A DNA stretch of 64,000 bases from Nematostella vectensis (lineage: Eukaryota; Cnidaria; Anthozoa; Actiniaria; Edwardsiidae), in NCBI RefSeq assembly GCF_932526225.1, contig NC_064042.1, positions 4,509,001 to 4,573,000 on the forward strand, in the 5' to 3' direction. Below the pieces are notes generated by a model. The model was not told where the DNA came from and did no database searches. It saw only the letters and a list, made by a program, of their open reading frames with translations. Position 1 is the first letter of the stretch, and every line of letters starts with the position of its first letter. The position numbers and the translations under genes were made by a program. This document shows positions 57,801 to 64,000 of the stretch, piece by piece.

Positions 57801-58657
57801 GCGGAACAAATTTACGGTATACCCCTCTCCTCGCCTTATTACATTAGGCAATCAATCTTCTACTTAAAATGTTATTAATAGGGTACTTTTTAACATATAG
57901 CGATAATAATAAAGATAATTATTAAAAAATATTTTTATAGTCATTTTAAAGACATATTGATGTGCACCGTATATCTTCAGCCAAAGGTTATATATTTTTG
58001 TTTGCTATGAGCGGACCTTCAAGCAGGGTGGGGGGCCCGTCTGAACCCCCCCTGGCTACGGGCCTGAACAGTCTATGCTCAACAACAAACAAAGACAAAA
58101 GTTATAGGTATATCAAGCGTTTGATAGAAGTTAACTATAAACAACAATGCCACATATTCTCTTTAAATTCCAAAGGATACAGCTTGACATTGCCTTTAAT
58201 TTTCTTACAATTCCTATATTGCAGACAAAAACAATAACATTATCAAGTAAACAGATAATCAAGTTAATATGTTACAAAACTAATCAAATATTTACTCTGC
58301 AGATTTGATGTGCTCGATGATAAATTTCCAAACATCGTTCATTGGACCTCTACACAACCTAAAAAACAAACATATATCTGTGATGAAACGCAAAACACCG
58401 TTTTAACTTATTTACTCACATCGTTGAAATAAGTTATTTCAGTAAGAATATTCTTGTTACGAAAATATAACAATGCCCTCTTACGTTTTGAAGTCATCAG
58501 CAGTCGGCAAGGGAGCGTTAACATACCGCCCTTGAGGTCGAAATCTCATCTCATCCACTGCCCATCGTCTAAGATTTTCGGCAAGTTGCTCGGGCGAAAG
58601 TGCATCTATGTCCAGCGATCCGTCACTTTGATCGGTCCTTCGGCGTGCTGCAGCCAT
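42866..58657 (-). CDS. HAUS5: HAUS augmin-like complex subunit 5
   Basis: Sixteen exons recognised on the minus strand: 58657-58485, 58358-58296, 57251-57070, 56064-55898, 55534-55411, 55217-55135, 55029-54975, 54184-54057, 49811-49730, 49441-49284, 48865-48703, 48288-48208, 47146-47036, 46869-46824, 45908-45776 and 42995-42866. All borders are GT-AG. Phases agree except between exons 3 and 4, where a short exon (length 2 mod 3) seems missing. About 630 residues, close to human HAUS5. Matching landmarks: LRRWAVDEM, LCRGPMNDVWKFIIEHI, LGLESACT, AQHPPW, long coiled-coil stretches such as ALRERKSALETVRSKH, KAPEELLPKAI and the C-terminal WWEQPAQF. Augmin recruits gamma-tubulin to existing spindle microtubules to nucleate branches. 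The start at 58,657 begins MAAARRR. Confidence 0.9.
43745..45000 (+). pseudogene. non-LTR retrotransposon reverse transcriptase fragment (CR1/Jockey-like)
   Basis: A broken RT lies antisense in the last HAUS5 intron. Segments in order: ISFADFSKEFDLVDHKSL, FLSHRSQRVRIDN, GEIPQGTKLAP, KYVDDTTIFE (catalytic-type YVDD) and LNPKKCRELTINF. A C-terminal part follows (SVLEYAAPAWASLP, KKRALRCIYAEYDLPY, LDERRKLLCQTF). Stops and frameshifts separate these (for example TAG at about 43,922). No endonuclease is seen, so it is a dead, 5'-truncated copy. The clade call is by general resemblance. Confidence 0.85.
45045..45395. repeat. TTTCGCAAAA-rich repeat
   Basis: About 350 bp bounded by two related words in the same orientation: ATTTCGCGGGCACTTAATTT at the left and GATTTCGCGGGGCTTAAATG at the right, each followed by CGCAAAA. 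Many CGCAAAAT words lie between. Non-coding. Confidence 0.5.
45479..45557. repeat. 43-bp tandem duplication
   Basis: Two nearly perfect copies of a unit containing GGAGCGAGGTGGTCACGGTA and GCGAGCGTCGTACTG, starting at 45,479 and 45,522. Confidence 0.85.
45909..46823. other. HAUS5 intron 14
   Basis: Unremarkable intronic sequence with a few G-rich and T-rich runs. I see no repeat or gene in it. Confidence 0.5.
47668..48066. repeat. (ATC)n/(ACC)n trinucleotide microsatellite
   Basis: About 400 bp of ATC, ACC and ATT triplets in HAUS5 intron 12, all in the same triplet phase over long runs. It gives spurious Ser/Pro (plus) and Met/Val (minus) open frames. Confidence 0.97.
49975..53756. repeat. 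~97-bp minisatellite, 39 copies, derived from HAUS5 exon 8
   Basis: Thirty-nine copies, counted by the word CTCTGCATCCCTC and close variants, spaced 96-99 bp. On the HAUS5 strand each unit holds AACCTCAAGAGGGATGCAGAG and GAGAAAGGGGGGAGGGGG. The first is the 3' end of exon 8 (54,057-54,110), the second is the start of intron 8. Poly-C tracts of 5-10 bases cause length differences. Variants recur every 8-9 units (for example GAGCTGATCTGC near 51,577, 52,460 and 53,243), so higher-order duplication has occurred. The exon 8 donor GTAAGT is replaced in units by GTGGTT. Confidence 0.95.
53757..54000. mobile_element. 244-bp MITE between the minisatellite and HAUS5 exon 8
   Basis: Inverted ends of about 27 bp, GCCGCATTGTCACCAG at the left and CTGGTGACAATGCAGC at the right, each continued by TTTACTTCCGG or its complement. 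Flanked by TTTAA on both sides (53,752-53,756; 54,001-54,005). The insertion split the last repeat unit from exon 8. Confidence 0.87.
54523..54630. repeat. 18-bp tandem repeat, six copies
   Basis: The unit CAATGTTCAGGGGCAGGG repeats exactly from 54,523, with the sixth copy diverging at its end. It lies in HAUS5 intron 7. The perfect identity of the copies indicates recent expansion. Confidence 0.95.
56336..57050. repeat. TCTG-rich degenerate repeats in HAUS5 intron 3
   Basis: Scattered CTGTCTGTC runs with a partly repeated CTACCCATGGATGAGTCAAT word (56,340, 56,865 and 56,920 areas). The short HAUS5 exon implied by the phase gap between exons 3 and 4 should lie in the 56,065-57,069 interval, but I cannot place it with confidence. 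Confidence 0.6.
57284..58295. other. HAUS5 intron 2
   Basis: About 1 kb of AT-rich intron. It includes a run near 57,690-57,790 and 58,010-58,075 with words such as GGTACCCAGGGTAAATCTGG and GGCTACGGGCCTGA that look like an old dispersed repeat. No gene is seen. Confidence 0.5.
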
Positions 58658-59771
58658 TCTTGGTAATTTTTATGACCTTGTTTTGTGCGATTTCAGGACA
58701 AACATTCCTTTATATACGATCCGCCATTTTTTCTAAATCAAAATACTTCCAGGCGTTCGTTTCTTTTTGGCGCGCTTTTATTTGCTAGAGCCCAGACTCC
58801 CAAAATTGCCGCATTGAATATTGAACATCACATAAGACAAGAATCATGGATGTAAATCTACTACCAATATAAAAAAAACTATGTTAATGTAAAACCTTCG
58901 AAAAGAACATTTTTGGGTGCCCAAAATTCTGTACAATTGTTGTAGTTTATCCTTTCACTTTCAGTAAAATTTGATCGGCCAATCAAATCGGCGAAAAATG
59001 ACTGGCTGTCAATCAATCTGTTTACAACCGCCTTTCTTCCCACCTCTGGGATTTTTCACCGATCTCTCATCAATTTCGCTTGATCAGCAAGGAAGGGAGA
59101 AAGCCAAACTGCAGAATTTAGACAATTTCGCGGAGAAATGAGCTTAAAGAAACATCAGAGATGTCATTTTGATATAGATAGCCCGTGCAATTAAATTGGA
59201 AAGAAAGAGTTTATTGGAAAGAAAGACTTCATAAAAGTTTTCGCTTTTGTCTTTATTGCGCCAATTTCGTCAATTAGAACTTGCGCGAAGTGTCGGCGTA
59301 GACCCAAAGTCAAAAGAAAAGGCGATCTTTGCAGCCCATTTGGTGAGTAAAAATGGTCACCTTGAAATAATTGTGAATTTCTTTATCGATTTTCATTCAA
59401 CAGAAATATTTCTTAAGCGATCTTACATCGCAAACAGCAAGACATGCTTATTTTTGATTACGTTGAGAGACTCAATTAAAAAATTGTTTGCAAGGGAAAA
59501 ACCTACTTCTATTTTACAGGCGATCGTATTTTACTTTTGTTAATAAACACTCTTCACTAAAAGCACAAAAAACAAATGTGATTATTAAAACTCATTGTTT
59601 ATCGTGCTTACAATTTAAGGAAAACAAACTATTTAAGAGAAAAAAAGTTGACAAAAGCTACAAACAACAAGGTCAAGTGAACAAGAATTACTGCATGTAT
59701 TATATCAGGTTGTGAAATGCATTTGCTATGTTTCATAACTTGTCGTGTTTGGGTTTTATTTTTGCAGTTCT
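58658..59771. promoter_or_regulatory. divergent intergenic region between HAUS5 and the homeobox gene
   Basis: About 1.1 kb separates the two start codons, which point away from each other. CCAAT-type words occur near 58,979. A splice-donor-like TTTGGTGAGTAAA near 59,340, followed by an acceptor TTTTTGCAG just before the homeobox coding exon (59,767), suggests a non-coding first exon of the homeobox gene ending at about 59,340. No TATA box stands out. Shared promoter activity is inferred from arrangement. Confidence 0.45.
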
Positions 59772-60976
59772 ATGGCAGCTAACCACTCCGAAGTAGATCA
59801 AACAGAGTCCGACGCGGCAGAAACATTGCTACAACTTCGTCGAGAAAGCGAGAAGCGGATTCGATGGCAATGCAGACTGGACCAGCACCAACCCTGCCTA
59901 ACGAACCACAGTCCTTACCACCCTCCATGGCCGAGTATCTACCCGCCCTCTCCCATGGCATTTGATATGCGGAGTTATGCGTGGTATTTTCCGTTTGCCA
60001 TTCCGGGGGGACAACCAAGGCCTTGGTTTGCCCCATCGCAGTTTTATGTGCGACCACCACAACGTGAGGCACCCCCCGGATCAGAAATGGGACTCGGGTT
60101 TGTTGCGCCGCAGTCCCGTACAGATGGCTCTAGAGGACAGGAGGTTGCAAGCGAGAATATTCAAGGTGTCTACCAAAAACGCACACAACACAACTGTTAC
60201 GGGTGGAGGGGAACGGGCTTGTCAGGTTTCAATGGGGTGGTGTAAGGTTATCAGCTTTCATAGTATAATGTAGTATGTAGCCGCTGGTGTGCGTATGGTA
60301 ACATGCAATTCTGCACTCTAAATGGACCCAGGTAAATATTTATGTTGACCTGCTTTTTCTGAGATAAAATAAAACCTGGTTCTTTCAAATGGTAAATCAA
60401 ACTTGCGTTATTTCTGCCGAGCGCTCTACAACCATATCGTGACCACATCCGGCGCATATACCCGTAAAAAACTATAGCGCAAGTTGTTAAGCGGCAAGAT
60501 ACTCCAATTGATTGTCTAATTACTGTATTTTATTTATTTCTTTGGCAGTTAAGAATGACGAAGCAACTCAACAGTCAACAAGCGACCGGGCAGACATCAA
60601 AAGAAAAAGACGTAACCTCACAAAAAGACAGCAAAAGATTCTCGAGACAGCCTACCGTACGATCAAATACCCCACGATAGAGGACAGACATAGACTCGAG
60701 ACTTCGACTCAACTCTCCGAGGACAGAATACAGGTCTGGTTCCAAAACCGACGAGCGAAGGACAGACGATTACAAGACGGAGCCGCCATCCCACATGGGG
60801 CGAAAGCGACCCAGCTAGAAAAAGGATCGGCGACGGACGAATCAGAGACTTTAAACGAAGAGGCAGATAGTGAAGAGAACTTAAGTGATGAGCCCGCAGA
60901 TAACGTACAACAGGAGGCTGTAGCCTTGCGCCATATGGAATGCCTGTGGAAAGATAGCTTCTTGGGGACTGATTAG
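59772..60976 (+). CDS. paired-like homeodomain transcription factor
   Basis: Two coding exons, 59772-60165 and 60549-60976, joined in phase 1 (CAAG/GTGTCT donor, TTTGGCAG acceptor), 273 residues. The N-terminal 130 residues are Pro/Tyr/Trp-rich (HSPYHPPWPSIYPPSP, YAWYFPFAIPGG) with no known domain. The homeodomain covers about residues 148-207, from KRKRRNLTKRQQKILETAY to IQVWFQNRRAKDRR, with glutamine at homeodomain position 50 and asparagine at 51. A Glu-rich acidic tail follows (EEADSEENLSDEP). Lys-rich arm and Q50 suit a paired-like (PRD-class) protein, but helix 1-2 (YRTIKYPTIEDRHRLET) is divergent and I cannot assign a family. The start at 59,772 lies four bases inside the exon; further 5' untranslated exons are likely. 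Confidence 0.85.
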
Positions 60977-61061
60977 ACACTAGATACTAGGCCGTACATG
61001 GTAGTTGAAACAGTATAGGGGCATATGCGTGGTTGTTCTCCACGGGCTCAAACGTTGCATT

Positions 61062-61115
61062 ACCCTGCTAGCAGAGATTCTTCCCTCTCGTGGCGCTTTA
61101 GAGTGATGACCTCTG
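61062..61115. mobile_element. terminal-repeat fragment related to the 12,760 transposon
   Basis: CCCTGCTAGCAGAGATTC has the same outer 14 bases as the TIR at 12,762, then diverges. It lies about 90 bp after the homeobox stop codon. It may be an end of a related family. Confidence 0.5.
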
Positions 61116-61339
61116 CTCACAGGCTAGTCAGTCAAGCCAGCCGTTTTTTTCGAACTTTTACGAGTAACAGTATTCACCAACACGAAAAATATGTGTATTT
61201 TTGGCACAGTTTTATGGTTGCAATGGTTTCCTTCTCATCTTGAGAAGTCAAAGGAATTCAAGAGATAGATTGGCGGTTATGTGTTAGTATAAACGTTTAT
61301 AGCGCACCAGAAAAGAAGGATTAAAACCTTTTTCATCTA

Positions 61340-61345
61340 AATAAA
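61340..61345 (+). terminator. polyadenylation signal AATAAA, homeobox gene
   Basis: AATAAA 364 bp after the stop codon; further AATAAA words follow near 61,358 and 61,434. Confidence 0.45.
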
Positions 61346-61639
61346 CTTTTATAGCATAATAAATGTTTTCCTGTTGGCTTTCTAATCATTCTCTTTGATA
61401 TACGTCATTTACCGAAAAGCATTAGAGATTTAATAAATACATCATCAGATCATATCTCTCAAAGCGTGTATTCGTTAGACGCTACTGGTTTCCAACACTG
61501 GTGGTTTCCCACTAGAGAAAGGCTATATCAAAGCTGATGACCATCCTTGTAACAGAACTTCTCATATGGGCAAATCAGGTTGCATAATAAACTGTAAATA
61601 TTCAGATATTGCTTGTGTGCATCCTTTTATTACCTGTAG

Positions 61640-61815
61640 CTAGAATGATTTATCTGTGAAGATGGGAAGGGGGTCATCATTCCTGGAGTTTTCTGTAGAA
61701 ACATTGAGATAATATTTGGGGGGCACAGCCACGCCCCTATTGGTCATTTCCTTATAATTTTTGAAAATATTGGGGGGGCACGTGCCCCAGTGCCCCACCC
61801 CCTTCTACGGACCCT
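61640..61815. repeat. G-rich partial duplication
   Basis: Two related words, ATATTTGGGGGGCACAGCC and ATATTGGGGGGGCACGTGCC, about 60 bp apart, followed by CAGTGCCCCACCCCC. This resembles the end of a dispersed repeat. No gene. Confidence 0.4.
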
Positions 61816-62183
61816 GGTGGTAGTGCCGCGGCATCGTGGTGTGATGGCGAACGCTTAGAATGAGCTACCGTTGATAACTGCTTATAAAACTTACATAATT
61901 TTACAATATAGAATAGCCATATTTTTTTCTCATTACAAAAGTAATTTCTATATCTTTGACACCGGATTTCATGGATTTTCCGCATTGTAGGAAATTCCAC
62001 CATTTATTAATTTATTCAATCCGTCGATCACACAAAAAGGAACCCATTTCCTGTTGTTCTAAGTCCAGGTTAGTCATCAAATGAATCGTCTGCCTTCAAC
62101 TCATCTTGGCCCTTAGGTGACTTGCGCTTTTGTGAACATGACGACAGGTCCAGCGGCTTGTCTGGTTGAAGCATGCGTATTGG

Positions 62184-62285
62184 CTACTCTAGTGATAATC
62201 GGCTGACGGGCCGTCGTCCACTTGAGTGCCAAATTTCCCGAAGCGCCGCGTTGGTCCAGGCCACGTGCTTCTTGTCAGTGTGCTT
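62184..62285 (-). CDS. candidate terminal exon of an unrecognised minus-strand gene
   Basis: A possible exon after the acceptor CTTTTTAG encodes KHTDKKHVAWTNAALREIW and ends at a TAG after SRLSLE. Codon composition looks protein-like, but I know no family for it and have no upstream exon that joins in phase with certainty. Confidence 0.3.
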   Translation of the reverse strand, partial: KHTDKKHVAWTNAALREIWHSSGRRPVSRLSLE

Positions 62286-62554
62286 CTAAAAAGGTTGCGG
62301 TTCGGGGAAATGTTATATATTCATAGTTGTCTTTGAGAGCGCGAGGTTTAAATAAACAAATTTAAGAAATCAATATATTTGACCACTGAAAAACAAAAAT
62401 GAGATTGCTACAAGAAAATACCTTAGAAGACCTCGGATCTTCCCCTTGTTTCGCATTCACAATGCTTGTATCAGCATCGGGTAGTTGTGGAAGAACGTTG
62501 GGTACTGGGGGAAAGAAGCTGGGTAACTCATCAAAACAATTTCAGAAAAATAGG

Positions 62555-62800
62555 TCTCTCGATCAGAAAAGATTATATCCCCATTCGGAGCAACTATTCA
62601 CAGAAAAAGGAAAAGATCGTACCTCACAAGAGTGAGATGACCCAGTCAAGAGAGATGATCCATTTTCCTAGCCCCCTTCATTTCAAAAGAGAAGATTACC
62701 ATACCAAGGCCAAGAAAGTGATCCCTATCCCGAGAGAGATGATCTTGGTTCCGGGAGAGTAAATCTACAACCCAAGAGAGATTAACCCCATTCAAAGTTG
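62555..62800. repeat. degenerate AGAGAGATGATC repeats
   Basis: Words such as AAGAGAGATGATCC, CCGAGAGAGATGATCTTGG and CCAAGAGAGATTAACCCC recur every 30-60 bp. It may be an old minisatellite. Confidence 0.4.
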
Positions 62801-62802
62801 AT

Positions 62803-63025
62803 TCACGTTCCCCGAGAAAAGTAATTTTCTCTGCAGTTTACGTTCGGCCTCCCAATACCTATTCCCACTGCTGGGCCAACTGTCGGCCGGAAATCATAGC
62901 GAGTGGGTTGCTTTCTGTGTCCAGTCTTCTGCCGCACAGGGTAGACCGTTGGATCCTGGAAACTAAACCTTGAAGTGGACTGCAGGCTGTACTTGATTTC
63001 TGGAGGGCCAGCTGTTGAGCGGTGG
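62803..63025 (-). CDS. candidate exon of an unrecognised minus-strand gene
   Basis: An open stretch after an acceptor-like CCGCTCAACAG encodes GPPEIKYSLQSTSRF, SFQDPTVYPVRQKTGHRK and TRYDFRPTVG. The composition looks like a real protein. I do not recognise the family. A good start context (GTCACCATGGAACACCG, 63,343-63,327 on the minus strand), followed by a GTAAGA donor at 63,322, could be its first exon, but the phases do not agree directly. Confidence 0.3.
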
Positions 63026-63339
63026 GGCGCGTTAGAAAGTAAACAACAAAAACAAAACAAAGTGAGGCTCATGATAAATAAAGCCTATGCTTCCAAGCAA
63101 TGCTATTTTTTTATTACGGATCTGTTAAGAATTTTCATCTTGAAACCAAGAACTTTTTAAATGCTGGTCCGCATAAGAAAGCTATACGAACACATCCTGT
63201 AAGCCCTCGTTTGTCTGCGTCTAGGAAAGCATTATGTTGCCTTTAAAGGTTGGTTCTATTGAGCCCAAGGAACCGCCCCTGAGTCAAGAGGGAATTAAGG
63301 TGAAGAATTGAGGTGCTCTTACCTCTTTCGGTGTTCCAT

Positions 63340-64000
63340 GGTGACGATTGTGATGGCACTCCACACGAGAAATTTGTCAAATCTAAAAGAAAAATTAAAA
63401 ATCTCTGTGGAGTAATCTCCATAGCTCGAACTCTCGATAACTGATATATCCAACAAGTTTAATTTCTTAGATTCAACCGCTAAACGCATGCAAAAGCACT
63501 GCGTTTCCCCTGAAAGCGTATCCTAGGATACAAGAGCCCCGACCCTACTCTCACTAATATCACAATCTTCAAATTATTTGGAATTTTGTTGCTGCTAACA
63601 AGAATCCTTCGTGAGAACAAAAACAAAGTCTAATTTTATGGCAAGGGGAGACTTCTACTTTTATATTTCTGCATGCAACACATTTTTTTGACAAATAACA
63701 AACTCTGTTTTTCTCTTACCCAAATGCTGTAAAAGTTCGGGGAAGCGATGTCGCGTATGCCTGAAGTCCGGATTCCAAATGGCGTAGGACTGCAAAATAT
63801 GATACAACAGGGAGCAATCACCTCTAACGGACTGTTGACGAGCCCTTCTCCTACTAAAACTATGAAAGGTAGTCCTGTATGACCTAAACAGTACACAAAA
63901 AGAGATGCGTTCACTGGCGATGAAATGTACATTATACGGTCAAATAGACCGATCTCGTCTTCGAAAACTTCCTCATAACGACATGAACATCTTCGTATTT
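63340..64000. other. right-end segment without a recognisable gene
   Basis: AT-rich sequence with short open frames on both strands, none with recognisable motifs. Confidence 0.4.

Noticed and set aside
1-64000. Bacterial operons, rRNA or tRNA genes
   Set aside because: No operon-like gene spacing or ribosomal RNA was seen; all genes are intron-split. I did not find a convincing tRNA cloverleaf, but short RNA genes could escape reading by eye.

Overview
The window is a stretch of animal nuclear genome. Every host gene is split by GT-AG introns, and the recognisable products are animal proteins: a HAUS5 augmin subunit, a SAM/Pointed-domain protein and a paired-like homeodomain protein. The mix of SABATH-type methyltransferases, many short inverted-repeat transposons, Gypsy elements and about 40% GC best fits a cnidarian, probably an anthozoan such as a sea anemone. 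That placement is inferred from gene content only.

Left half (about 1-32,300): a tandem array of three minus-strand methyltransferase genes of the SABATH family (A, B, C). Genes B and C each reconstruct as six exons with consistent phases, giving about 379 aa. Gene A shows exons 1-3; the rest lies off the left edge. All three genes carry a Gypsy-type LTR at the same site in intron 3, with the same 5-bp target duplication CTCAA: a full element in A, a solo LTR in B, and in C a full element with a second Gypsy element nested in its gag. One insertion therefore predates the gene duplications. Intron 1 of all three genes carries the same MITE, and in gene B a 157-bp segment of it has expanded to five copies. 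Gene B intron 2 carries a 792-bp inverted-repeat element with a 9-bp target duplication.

Middle (about 32,300-42,300): a plus-strand gene (33,706-41,778, three exons, 191 aa) ends with a SAM/Pointed domain and stops without an ETS DNA-binding domain. Its upstream region and first intron hold a cluster of exact CCGGAAAT (ETS-type) sites. The long introns contain minisatellites and small inverted-repeat elements.

Right half (about 42,300-58,700): HAUS5 on the minus strand, 16 recognised exons over 15.8 kb, convergent with the Pointed gene. Intron 8 holds a 3.8-kb array of 39 copies of a ~97-bp unit derived from the 3' end of HAUS5 exon 8 plus the start of its intron. The last intron holds a dead non-LTR reverse-transcriptase fragment.

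Right end (58,700-64,000): a homeobox gene runs divergently from HAUS5, with about 1.1 kb between start codons, probably a shared promoter region. The last 3 kb hold only weakly supported exon candidates of an unrecognised minus-strand gene.
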